From: Brachionus manjavacas
Taxonomy: Eukaryota > Rotifera > Eurotatoria > Ploima > Brachionidae
Assembly: GCA_019054805.1 (NCBI GenBank)
Contig: JAHQIY010000001.1
Location: 10,864,501-10,928,500, forward strand
Length of the DNA stretch: 64,000 nt
Reading direction: 5' to 3'
Each line of letters opens with the position of its first letter. The stretch's first letter is position 1. Shown in pieces: positions 34,154-45,329 of the stretch. Position numbers and translations under genes: made by a program. Under the pieces are notes generated by a model. The model was given only the letters and a program-made list of their open reading frames with translations. It did not search any database and was not told the origin of the DNA.

Positions 34154-35453
34154 TTAATTCATCCAGCTTAGTTCAACAATATGACGAACTCTTTTCCTGT
34201 ACTCTTTTTTATTTGTTTGATAAATGTTAGCAGCTTCGTTATTCGCAGGTGAATTTGGATTCGGTTCGTCCAAAAGGGACTTAAATTAAAACATTGAAAA
34301 ATAAATCATTTTTGATTTGATTAAAGCTTAGTCTTGGCCAAAAAATTAACTTATTAATTGAGAGAGAAAAAATAATTTAAAGTCTTTATTTACACAATAG
34401 CCAAAATAAGAAAGCTTAAAACAGACGAACAACAGTAATAGACATTATTTTGTTTAAATTTTATTCATATTAAATTATTTAAAGCACAAAAATTTATAAA
34501 TTTTCTCTTAATTTAATTGTACAAATGAGAACTTAAGTTCGGTGTGAATTTAAATTGAAGTTGATGCGCTGGATTGTTTAGGCCGGACTGTGGGTCCAAT
34601 TTTGGCTAAATGTCGTTCGTCCTGATTTAAAAACTTTCTTTTCTCACTTGGCTATTTATTTTTCTTAATTACATTTTAAGATCGACAAAAATATAAATAA
34701 ATTTAAAAAAAAAAGTTTATTATTTTGTGCATTTATGCTTGCTATTCGATTTTTTATTTTGGCTCTTCGTTTTTATTCTGTTCGGACTCATCGTCTGAAT
34801 CATCCAGCCACGACTCTTGCACTATTTGCTGCACTCGTTTTTCATACTCGCGTTTGTTTTCACGGAACAACTGAGCTGCCTCATTGTTCGCAGGACTATT
34901 CGGATTCGGATCGTGTAATAGTGACTTAAAGTTAAATTTTTATACTCAAGTCAATGTGGAAATGGGGACTAAGCGTTTAATCAATGTCAAAGGGCAAAAA
35001 AAATTGTTCAATTACTTGTATTGATGTGAGAATGGCCGACACGTCATAAGTAGGACTCCAGCGATTTTGAAGTATATCTAAACAAATACCACCATCGGCA
35101 TAAACTTAAATTTTAATAATAAATAATTTGAATTTTTTTTTTTTTTTGGTGCCATTACCATTCGGATGGAACATTTTAGACACAAATCTAACTGTCGGTG
35201 GTTTATTCGGGTACTCTTCGGTAAAAACTAGAGTAAGTTTGAAAGTGCCATCTTCAAAAGGGGTGTCGTGGGGTCTTAAATGTTAGCTTAGAATTTTTTA
35301 CTTAAATGAAGCTGAGCCGAGTGTTTACCCGAAAATGACGGCGTTCCAAAGCATTATGTTGTTGTCTGTTGGCGCGCCACTCACACCAACCGGAGGGTCA
35401 TCTTGGAGTCTTTTGAAATCTCGCATCAGCCTTCGTCTAGCAGTGGTAGTCAT
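34154..35453 (-). CDS. UBE2A: RAD6-type E2 ubiquitin-conjugating enzyme, distal-exon isoform
   Basis: Exons 35329-35453, 35159-35274 and 35016-35104 plus the distal last exon 34154-34279 join in frame to 151 residues, the usual length of UBE2A (152). RAD6 takes ubiquitin from E1 on its active-site cysteine and, with RAD18 or RNF20/40-type E3s, modifies PCNA or histone H2B. Seen: [20 protein letters not shown] at the N-terminus, [31 protein letters not shown], and GGICLDIL with the active Cys88 (usual GSICLDIL, so Ser to Gly next to it). The distal exon starts [20 protein letters not shown] and ends IVELSWMN. Codons 1-110 are shared with the proximal-exon form, whose last exon is annotated separately. 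Confidence 0.9.
34550..34621 (-). other. coding-like block between the two RAD6 last exons
   Basis: After an AAATCAG acceptor-like site, a minus-strand frame of 23 codons ([18 protein letters not shown]... then TAA) is clearly richer in GC than its surroundings. If joined to exon 3 (phase 0) it would give a truncated E2, so I doubt that use. It could be a further tail exon, part of another transcript, or a relic. Confidence 0.25.
34754..34924 (-). CDS. UBE2A: alternative last exon of RAD6/UBE2A with acidic tail
   Basis: This proximal last exon begins after TTTAAG, in the same phase 0 as the distal one, and encodes [40 protein letters not shown] and an acidic tail [15 protein letters not shown] before TAA. 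Joined to codons 1-110 it gives a 166-residue enzyme, 15 longer than the distal form. Acidic tails are known in yeast Rad6 and some invertebrate homologues, where they aid histone contact. Both exons encode the same stretch of the UBC fold, so they must be used one at a time. Confidence 0.88.
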   Translation of the reverse strand, partial: SLLHDPNPNSPANNEAAQLFRENKREYEKRVQQIVQESWLDDSDDESEQNKNEEPK

Positions 35454-38309
35454 TTTCGATTTAAATCTAGAAAATGAGAAAAATCCTTAGATCTTGAACT
35501 TTGATGAAGCTCGAGCCAAGTATCCCAGTGATGAAGCTTTATGAAAATAGATTAACTTAACTCCTTGCACATAATTATCTATTCCAGATTGGTTCTATAT
35601 GGATTAGAAAAAATCGAAACGAGAAAATTTCTTTATTTTGATGTGAATATGGTTGCAAAATTCTTTTACTCAAACAAGTCGTAGCTATAAAGAAGCATTT
35701 TTGCATATTATAATTTGAATTGAAATAATTTTTAATAAAAAAAAATCGCTATGCTTTTAGTCTATGAAATCTTATTATAATTTATTTTTGAAATAATTTA
35801 AATTGGTTATTTTGGAAGTTTTTGTTCCATTTTTCGCTTGGTCATTCACTTGAGTACTCATGTCGACAAAAATGTGAAAAATGCTGGATATTCAGAAATG
35901 TTTTACAGCAAAATTGGTATTTTTGAACACAAATGAATTTTCTAGAATTTTCTTTTTAGGTATTTATATAAGAATTTAAATGATTCAACTGTATTTGTCT
36001 TGAATTATAAAATTTTTTATAATTTATTTGCGAAAAAGTGATTAATACCACAATAAAATTATAAGATTTTTTTTTCATTTGAAGATTCTTGCTAATAATT
36101 GCTAAGAATTATTGTTTTTAGTTGAAGCTACTTGGGTGAATCGACTTGTTTAATATTTTAATATTCAATTGTACAAAATTTCCGATTTCAATGCTAAACA
36201 TAGTTTCTTAGAAAAAAAAAATGCTGAATAATGTTGATTTTATATTAATAAAAATATTTTTCAAAGTTTCTATGCTAGTTTAAACAAAATTAGTTTTATT
36301 TTTTAATTTTCATCGTTTCTCAATTACATTGCTAAATTCGTTTTAAAAATTATATAGATTAGGTAATTTTATTTTTTGAAAAATAATTTTTAAGAACACG
36401 ATTTTTTGTTCACTCGACAAAAATGATGATATTTCTTTTAATCCAACTATCAAAATATTTTGACAAAATAATTACAAATTTCGGTAGCATGATAGTTTTT
36501 GGAAAAATTTTTTTATATTTTTTAATTTTCAAGAGTGAATTTCTAAAAAAATCATTTAAAAGTATATTGTAATTGACAGTAATGGCACAAGAGTAAAAAT
36601 TTTTCAAAATTCTAATAAAATTTCGAGATCTCTAAAATTTTTTAAGAGCTCAAAATTGATCTTTTAAATTATATCTCAGGTGATACATTCAGTTCAATCT
36701 AAATTTGAACAAAAAAATTTTTTTTTCTCAATGATATTCAATTCTTAAAATGTATTTTTATAAAATGTATGAATTTTTCGGATTTGATGCTGAATTAAAC
36801 CACATTATTTGAAAAAGTAGCGATATTGAAGATCATTATGGTGAAAAAATAAGGAAAAGAAGGAAATAAAATTGGTCTGAAAAAGAATCTTGAAAAAAAA
36901 ATTAAATAGTAAAAGTTTGACACATTCAGTGCCGAGCTAAAATAAATTTTCTTTTTAAAATTAAAAATTTATCTTTAAGTGTCGATATAATTTGAAAAAA
37001 ATACAATTTCCCAAAAAATAACTTCATTTTATTTTGGATTTGCTTCTTTTTCAAAAAAAATGATTTAATGAGAATTTGATCCAGAATTGGGATCAAAATG
37101 CAGATTTGGTCAATTTTCAAAATTAATAATTTGTTTTTTTGATGTTGCTTATTTTAAATCCTCAATTTTTTGGGCTTTAATTTTTTTTTTTTAAATATTA
37201 ACAAGCTACGGTAAACTTAATGCTCTAAATTGTACAATTAATAGAACGAATTTTTCCTTAAATATAAAGTCGAATCCCAAAATAAAGTAGCTCTATTTTA
37301 ATATTGTTTTTTTGGTTACTTATTGTACCAGAAGTGAAATTAAGGGATTTTAAACCATAATTTTGGAATAAAAGAGGTCGAATTAAAAAAGAAAATTAAT
37401 ATAAACCTTATGATGATATGGTGATTAATGATGATTCTCCAGAATTTATCTAAGAACCATAAAAAATTAAGACATTATTTACGTGTTTAAATTTACAGTC
37501 AAAAATTTCAAATATTAAAAGAAATGATTGATTCTTCAAAAGTTACAAATGTTCAATCTTTCAGAATTATGGAAATTTATATTTTAATGCAAGTCTATGA
37601 ACCTCTCATTTGGTTAATAATATTAAGTGAATAAATTATTGATTACATAATTATTCGTTGGTATAGATTGTAATTTATTTATTTTATTTCAAAAAATGCC
37701 TATAAAGGCTTTGTAAAGTTAAAAAAGAGAAAAAATAGACAAAAATAGGGTTTTAATAAATTTATTTAAATTTAAATGCTAATTTTTTATAATTTCTAGA
37801 ATTATCATTCTTTTTCTAATAATAAATGAAAATTTTCAAATTTTGTATTACAGTTTAAATTTTTACTTCAATCATGTAATAACTTGCAATTATTTAGATT
37901 TTAAAGGAAATTGAAAATGCAATCTTGCGAAATGGAAATTGATTGAACTAGCAAAAAATTGATAATTCTATGGTTCTTCTCGTACACATGGATCATATTG
38001 ATCAAATTTTTTAAAATCAAATTCGAAAAGAAATGCTTAATTCACAAATATTTTTTTATTGATAAAAATTTTTTTTTTTAAATTATTTGGTACTAAAATT
38101 TTATATTTTTTATATTTTGAAAATATAAATTATAAAAAAAACTTCATTTTTAATATTTTTGAAAAAAAACAAAACATATTTTTCTACTTCGAAATTTCTA
38201 TTAATCAATTAGTTCTTATATATGAAGTATTCCTTTATACTAATTGTATCTGTTTTTTATTTGCAAATAAAAATTAATAGTAAAGAATTAAAAAATAATC
38301 TATCGAAAA
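35454..38309. other. AT-rich intergenic sequence
   Basis: This 2.9 kb upstream of RAD6 holds no supported gene. The few frames are poly-Lys/Phe/Ile runs expected from AT-rich DNA. Confidence 0.45.
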
Positions 38310-38311
38310 TA

Positions 38312-38463
38312 CAGTGTCGGAAATTAACTTGTCACATCATATCATCTGATATCAGATAATATTAGGTAAATTAACATTTGAATTTCTAGTGTAAAAATAT
38401 GTAAATAATTATTTTTTTCATTTTTTCAAATGATATGATGTGACAAGTTAGTTTCCGGCACTG
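38312..38463. mobile_element. short MITE with CAGTG ends and TA duplication
   Basis: The left end CAGTGTCGGAAATTAACTTG and its continuation TCACATCATATCAT are mirrored at the right end with two or three mismatches (34-bp inverted repeats). TA flanks both sides (38310-38311, 38464-38465). The element is 152 bp and has no coding capacity. CAGTG termini with TA duplication point to the Tc1/mariner superfamily. Confidence 0.88.
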
Positions 38464-38944
38464 TAGCTTTTTTAAAAATCATTCAGAGCGGAAAAAGTTT
38501 TTTAATTCTCAAATATTCAGATAAGCCAAGGTCATTCCTTGGTGCCTCGTTGAAAAAATATCAATAACTTTAAATAAAAGAGTTAAGCTTTTCAAGATTA
38601 ATTCAAATTTCTTTTATTCCATCGAATTCATTATCAAAAAATAATCGAAGATTTTATTTCAAATAAAATCTTCTATGTTTAAATGTTTAAATTCTTCTAT
38701 GTTTAAAATAACTTATTTTCAAGTAAAAAATTTAAACCCTCGTGTTTGACTTTCTTATGAGAGTTTATCAAGCGCAAGTCTCACGAGTATTGTCATTACA
38801 TTAAAAATGGTCTGGTAAGCTCTTAATTAATCAACCAAATGAAGTTGAAAAGTCTGAACAGGAGATAAGGGTGAAAAGGTGTACCAATATTTAGAAAAAA
38901 TGGATAAATAGCATTTCATGAAAGTAAGCTTTTAAGACAGAAAT

Positions 38945-39475
38945 GAACTCATCAATGCCGAGCAATTATCGTCCTGTGTCTTTAACTTCTATTCCGTGCA
39001 AAATTATGGAAAGCATAATTAAAAACAAATGGAAGATTTTCTTTATAAGAATAATATTTTATCCAAAGAACAGCAAGGAAAAAAAAAGTCATGGACATCT
39101 AATCATCTTGAAACTCTAGCTTTCATCTCAATAAGTCTAGACAAAAATATTCCTGTTGATGCAATTCTGCTAGGTTTTGCGAAAGCATTTGATAATGTTC
39201 CGCACAGACGACTAACAGCTAAATTGAAAGCGTATGGTTTTGATGGTCTGACACTAAAATGAATCGAAGCTCTTTTGAAAAATAGAAGACAACAAGTTGT
39301 TCAGGGTGAAATTTTGACAGATTAGGTTGATATTTTTAGCGGTGTACCACAAGGGTCAGTGATTGGTCCACTATTGTTCGTTTTGTATATCAATGATCTA
39401 CCAAAAGAAATAGAGAATATTGTGCAAATGTATGCAGATGATATAAAAATGTTCTCACAAAGTACGAGTTTTAAG
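38945..39475 (+). pseudogene. LINE reverse-transcriptase fragment
   Basis: Reverse-transcriptase blocks follow in order: SNYRPVSLTSIPCKIMES, then (after a one-base frame change near 39,027) AILLGFAKAFDNVPHRR, SGVPQGSVIGPLLFVLYIND, and MYADDIKMFSQ with the catalytic YADD. These are typical of non-LTR retrotransposons of the CR1/jockey kind. In-frame stops near 39,260 and 39,324 and loss of both ends show a dead fragment. Confidence 0.85.
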
Positions 39476-40810
39476 TTCTGGAAAAACTCTGCAAGTTTCT
39501 ATAAAATGCACACCATGAAATAACTTTTGATTTAAATATGCAATCAATTGCTGAGTTTTTGCTGAACTTGGAACTCGTTTGTAAAAATTTGTGCAGCATA
39601 TTTCTGTTAGCAGAACAACTTTTGCACAATTAGGAAAAAAAATAACAACGTTTTTCTTTTTGGTACTAATTTTTTTTATCTTTTTTTAAGCCATTTTTTA
39701 TTGTAAAAAAGTGTGAAATTTTCATAATTTCCGTAATCTTTTTTTAAAAGAAAAAAGCTTTAGAAATAATAAGACATACAAAGAAAAGCGCTAAAAAGAG
39801 AAATTTTTTGGCCCTTTCACTATTCACAAGATCTAAAAATATATTAAGCCTTTAAAATAACGAATTTTGAATTTTTTAAAAAAAAAAATTACTTATTCTC
39901 TTTTTTCTCAAAGAAAAGAGACCTAAAGCAAAGCAGGTCTTTTCAAAATTTTATATTTCATTCACTTCTTAAAATTTCCATTTATTATCACTCACCTTAA
40001 AATATTTAAACAATAAAAAAAATAAGTTTAAACTAACGATTTTAAAAAAAGTGGTCAAACCACTTGCTTAAAATTTGTTTTTTTTTAACTTTTGCATTTT
40101 TGCGCTTTTCTACAACATGATTTTGAAATATTTAGACAAGTTTTCTTATAAAAAGCATAAAATCCATCTTATTTTAAAACAAAAATTTTCCAATTTTACG
40201 TAAATAACCAAAGTAAATTATAGCTAATTTACAATGATCAAATCAACACTTTAAGTACAAACCAGTTGAGGAAATAAGTAAAAGAGACAGACCAAATAGA
40301 GAAAAAATGACACAAGCTATCGATTACCGATAAGATTTTGTTATTTAAACATTTTTCAACTTCTCATGGGTGTGTTTAGAATGCCGGTCACAGAAGAAAT
40401 TACAATTAAAAACACAGATTTAAAAATCATCTCTTTTTTACTTTAAACTACCTCTAAAAATCTTTTCATCAATTGTATTTCACTATTATAATTGATAAAA
40501 CATGAAATTTTTTAATGTTTTTACTGATCAATTAAATACAAGCTTAAATTTGATTTTTAAATAATTATTTTTTACCGTTTTTTTTTATTTGAATTTTTAT
40601 TCATAAAAAACAGATTTAAATCATACATAAATAGAAGCTATGCATTTTGATTTAAATTTCAAAATAAAATGTTAAATTATTTTTATAATGTTTCCATAGT
40701 AACCTGTAACAAACTTAAGTCAGAATATGAAATTATATTTGTAAAACTAATATGAAATAAAAATTGATAATTGTTAACTATCTTTGTTTAAAAAAATAAC
40801 ACAAGTAATA
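39476..40810. other. AT-rich sequence upstream of TTC29
   Basis: No gene is supported. The TTC29 promoter should lie in the last part. Confidence 0.45.
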
Positions 40811-42642
40811 ATGACATCATTGGCATCAAAACAAAACTCATTTGTTGGAAAAATAAAAGAAACAAATCTTCCGACCAAGTGGATCGCTCCAAAAAAGCCA
40901 CCTTTCAGAGAGGTATACTGAAAATGTAAAAAATTTTGGCCAATTTTCTCATCATTTCTTTCAGGACATTCTCCAAGACAAAATTTCCAAAGAAAAATCC
41001 CTAAACCATCATAGACAGCAGTTACTAGACAGATATGAAAAAGAAAAGTAAGTTTAATCCAAATTTCTATACCATACTATTTAAACTAAAATTAAAGACT
41101 AAAAAATACATTCAAAAAGCAGCTATGCGTCGAAATGCTCAAAGATGGATATCATAAATCATTTCGTGAGCTAGATTTTATATTAAAACTGCAAATTCAG
41201 GACAGATACCGAGTTGGTTCTGAGCACCCGGTTTGGGACAGACCTCTACTTGACAACGAACACGAAAAACTCGAGTATTTATGCAAAAAATTGACCGATG
41301 CAGAATCAAGCGAAAGAACAAGTAACTGTTATTTTTTTTTCGAAGCTAAAGTTTAATAAATTTTAAAATTAGATGAATTTAAGAAAGTTTATATCAATTA
41401 TAGTGACTTGGCAAATTATTTTCTGCTAAAAGATGATGCTTGGTTATCAGATTATTTTTTCGAAAAGTGCCTCAATATTGTTCAAGACAAATCGCACAAT
41501 CTTGATGACCAGTTTTTGGCCGAAGCCCATTCCAATCTTGGCCTTGCTTATGAAAGACAAAGTAAATTAACTTAAATTTGAAAATTGCTTTGAAAATTAA
41601 ATTCAATAGCTACCGATTACACGGCAAAGTCTGAAAAAGTGAGAGAGTCATATGTAAATGCCATGGAGCATTTTCAAGAATGCTTCAATTTGAGTAATGG
41701 AAAAGATTGGTTCTTTTTAAACAGATCAAAAGCTTTTACCAAAAACCAAGTTGAGAATTTGCACAAAATTCGCTATCAATATGCCGAGGATAATTTGAAA
41801 AATTTAGAATCACCGACCATTTTTGTCGATGCTTGTATTCATCTGCAGCGCATCTACAGGATAACTGCGGATAGATATTCGCCTAGTGCTCAAGAAAAAA
41901 TCGACTTATTGACCAAGGCTTACCAAGTCTGCAAAAGCAGTAATTTATCAATTTTATTATTTTTGCCATTGATTAAAACTGTTGTCTCATAAAGGCTTTA
42001 TCGGTTCTCTGGAAGGACATGCTAGTTTTTTACTTGGTGATGCGTACACAGAAAGCATGGATCTGGACACAGCTTTGGCATGCTATAAAAATTATTTTGA
42101 CATATCCAAGAGAGACAAAGATGAAGAAAATTTTGGTGTCGCTTCGGAAGCCATCGCTAAATGTCACGAAAAGTAAAAATATATTTTTTTTAATTTAAAA
42201 TAGCATAAAATTGTTTTTAGGATGGGCCAAATAGACAAAAGTATTGAATATTTGGAAAAGTATTTAAAAGATGTTAAAAAGATGGATAAACAATTTTCCA
42301 GAGCTTGCAATTGTCTAGCCAATATTTACAATGCAATGGTAGACAAAATTATACTAAAATTTAGATCTTTTTGTTATTCCAAATTTTAAGGGTAAATATG
42401 AACAAGCCGCTGCTTATTCGAAAAAAGCCTTCGATAATTCTCGTCAATTAAATCTAAATGATCAATTAGAAAACAATCGGGTGCTAGTTGGTCTTGCTAA
42501 AGCACACGCAAATTTAAAATATTTTAATATGAATGTGGAACTTGCTAGCCGAAAAACAATCACCAATATTTTAACCTGGAAATATGAACCGGAGCTCGAA
42601 GAAGTCCTAAAAGATGTTCAAAATGACCCAAAGGAAGAATAG
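40811..42642 (+). CDS. TTC29: tetratricopeptide repeat protein 29 (axonemal)
   Basis: Eight exons (40811-40912, 40965-41047, 41098-41321, 41373-41561, 41610-41939, 41995-42172, 42221-42338, 42391-42642) join in frame to 491 residues (human 475). In mammals TTC29 is an axonemal TPR protein needed for sperm flagella. Seen: the family block KKQLCVEMLKDGYHKSFREL, then LEYLCKKLTDAESSERT, SNLGLAYERQ and several TPR-like helix pairs (EGHASFLLGDAYTESMDL; FGVASEAIAKCHEK; EQAAAYSKKAFD). All introns are 48-55 bp. Exon 3 starts at 41098 and not at the nearer AG, because only that keeps frame and gives the conserved KNTFKKQ. Its presence implies motile cilia or flagellated sperm. Confidence 0.9.
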
Positions 42643-44414
42643 ATACATTTTAATTTTAATTTGGCGTTTTTTTTTTCAGAATAAATTTTAAATTACTCTT
42701 ATTTATTTTTTTTTATTTCATTTTAAAATTTGTTTTATCAAGCGATTTACCAAGCTAATAAATATATTAAATTTAATGCAGAAATTAAAATTTGAATTTT
42801 CTACTCTTAAAATCAGAGTTTTTTTAATTGATTTAAAATTTAAGATGTTTGGCAAAAAATTTAAATTTAATATTTAAAAACCGTATTGAAAAGCTAATAT
42901 TTTTTTAAAAGAAATTTATTGGTTTTTTTCCGAAAAGTATTCTCAAGAAAATTAAATTCTTGGGCTTAAAATTAACTTAAAACCCATATTAAATTCAATA
43001 GTAATACGTGACTTGTTCTAGAGACTTTTTACGCATTGTAATAAAGAAAAGTCCTAATATATTCAAAAACAGAGTTAAAAAAATTTAAAAAATTTTTGAA
43101 ATTTTTTATTATGATATTTTATAATTAAATAATTATATTGTTATTTTTAAATAATTTTTTTCTTCCTGAATGGCACTAGGAAAAGATTAATCTCAGGAAG
43201 AAAAATTTCAGCTGTTACCAAGTCAACACCAGAAATTATTTAATCTTTATTTGTTTTAAAGTGAAAGTTTCGAATAATTTATCAAATGTGTAAACAATAA
43301 TTATTTAAGTCGTTTGGCTGTTTTTTTAGAAAATAAGATCTAAATTTGCAATATTTAAAAAAAAAACTAAAAAACAAGGTGTATTTTTTTAAATTCAAAT
43401 TTTATGTCCTGAATAAAAAAGTACATTTTTATTTGGAAAAGAAGACTTAACTGGTATTAATTAAAAAAGCCAATTAAAAAATTTCACCCATAGGACTTCA
43501 TCATTACGTGAGTTTCTTTAGCAAAGTTTTTATCTTAAAAAAAAAAAATAAAGATGCATTTAACAGGTAAATTTTAAACAAACAAGCTTTGAAATCAGTC
43601 CAAGACTGATTAAGTCAGTACCATAAGAGCTCTCTCAAGTGTTCTTCAGACCTGAGGGAGCAATTTCAACATGTCTATATGCTAACTATTGACTAAACAT
43701 TTAATCAATACAGCTTATAACAAATTTTAATTGAGTTTTTATTATTTTCTAAAATTTTCCAGAATAAAACTTAAAAAAATAGTCTAAAAGTTTCTTAAAT
43801 AAAATAATTAATGATCGTGTAGGCCTATAAATATCAAGTACTTAGCAGAATATTTAAAGCTTGCTAATGGAATAAGTGTTTTTAGAAGCCAAGTGGTGAA
43901 GTAATGAAGCTCAACTAAAATAATGTTGATGTTCATTATTTCGACTTGCTTTAAAAAAAAAACAAAATAGTAAAAGTTATTTATATCATTATATTTTGAT
44001 GGGTTTTATTTTTAAAATAAAAGTTTATGCAATAGTTAAATTTTAACGATTTTTCACATTCATAAAAAAATACATCGCCTAAGCAACTTGGCTGAATTAG
44101 CTTTATATTAAAAACTGTTTAAGATAAAGGCACGGTCTGATCGTTTTTATTTTTTTGTTGCTTATGGCACACAAATAGTTAAATTTTGTTTAAATTAATT
44201 TAATTCCATTTCTACTTTTGTCAAGACGCTGAAAATTTTATAAAAGAATAAATTCATTATAAATTTCCGTTTGCAAATTAAAAATTTCAAGGTTTTTAAA
44301 AATCTATTAAATCCTATTTTCTTTCTCAGTTTCGATTCAAGCAAACAAAGCTTTATTTGTTTGCCAGCCTGGGGAATAAATTGAACAAGTCTAAATTTGA
44401 AAATTTAGAAAAAA
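42643..44414. other. intergenic sequence between TTC29 and the tau-like gene
   Basis: A poly(A)-like AATAAA follows TTC29 near 42,682. A pyrimidine-rich CTTTCTCAG near 44,329 could be an acceptor ahead of the tau-like gene. No other gene was found. Confidence 0.4.
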
Positions 44415-45329
44415 ATGACTTATTCACATCAGAAAGGCTACGCGGAAAAATCTCGCCAAGAAAAAGCCTTAAAATTGCCTCCTATAAACCAAAAATTAGA
44501 CCAAAGTGGAGACAAGCGAACAGTCAATTTGGGCTATCCATCCGAAGTTACTTCCAAAACTCCAAAACTTGATTTAACAGAAAGGAGAGAAGAAACCTCA
44601 CTTAGCCAAGAAAGTTCACGTTCAAAGAAAATTTACAAATGGCATATGTGGTATGCTAAATTAATAAAAAATAAAATTCGAAACTAAATATCGCACCTAA
44701 GGTGGGATAAGTCAAGATCAGATGTAAGAGTACCAAGCTTTCCTTTGCCATCCAAAAATGTGCCATCAAAAATTGGTTCATTGGAAAAGATAAAGCACAA
44801 ACCAGGTATTTAACATCATTTAAAAAAATAATTTCTAAAAGCCATCTCAAGGCGGAGGAAATGTGGCTTTGCTAAATGAAAAATTAAACTGGAACAGAGT
44901 AGCTCGCATAGATCATTTAGCTAGAGGATATGCACCAGGAGGTTTGTTTTTATTATTTAAGTATTTTTATTTTTAATAGTAGTTTATTTTAAATAGGGGG
45001 GAACAGAAAAATTTTAAATGAAAAATTAAATTGGAGAACGCCAGCCAAAATCGGCTCTTTAGGTAAATATTTACAGTTATTTAGATATAATGTTTTTATT
45101 TCTTTTTTAATGATTTATAGAGAATGCAAAGCATATTCCGGGTGGAGGAAACATTGCTATCATTGATCAGCCATTTAATAGACATGGAATAAGACCGAGA
45201 ATTGACAGTGGTTTTATTTATGAAGAGACTTATGTGCCTGTAGATTACACTGTAAAAACAACTCCGCGAACACCGAATTTAGAAGCAATTCACGAAACAT
45301 TCAGAAAACCGAGATCAATAAAGAATTAG
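44415..45329 (+). CDS. MAPT-like: tau/MAP2/MAP4-type microtubule-associated protein, compact
   Basis: Five exons (44415-44650, 44702-44805, 44852-44941, 44997-45062, 45121-45329) join in frame to 234 residues. Proteins of this family bind along microtubules through ~31-residue repeats ending in PGGG. Seen: three repeats, VPSKIGSLEKIKHKPGGGN, ARIDHLARGYAPGGGN and AKIGSLENAKHIPGGGN, each followed by a linker (LLNEKLNWNR, ILNEKLNWR, IIDQPFN). The end, IRPRIDSGFIYEE, resembles the conserved region after the last tau repeat. The N-terminal ~80 residues are basic and polar. Each PGGG is cut by an intron or sits next to one, always in phase 1. An in-frame TAG precedes the ATG. An upstream alternative exon cannot be excluded. 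Confidence 0.9.

Noticed and set aside
41120-41356. Nearer acceptor (CAAAAAG) and read-through end for TTC29 exon 3
   Set aside because: Starting at 41120 breaks the phase left by exon 2. Reading on to 41356 gives a Phe-rich tail and loses the conserved continuation in exon 4.
44357-44572. 71-codon frame overlapping the tau-like first exon
   Set aside because: It is a different frame of the same DNA. The frame that joins to the PGGG repeats has an in-frame stop before its ATG and correct phases.
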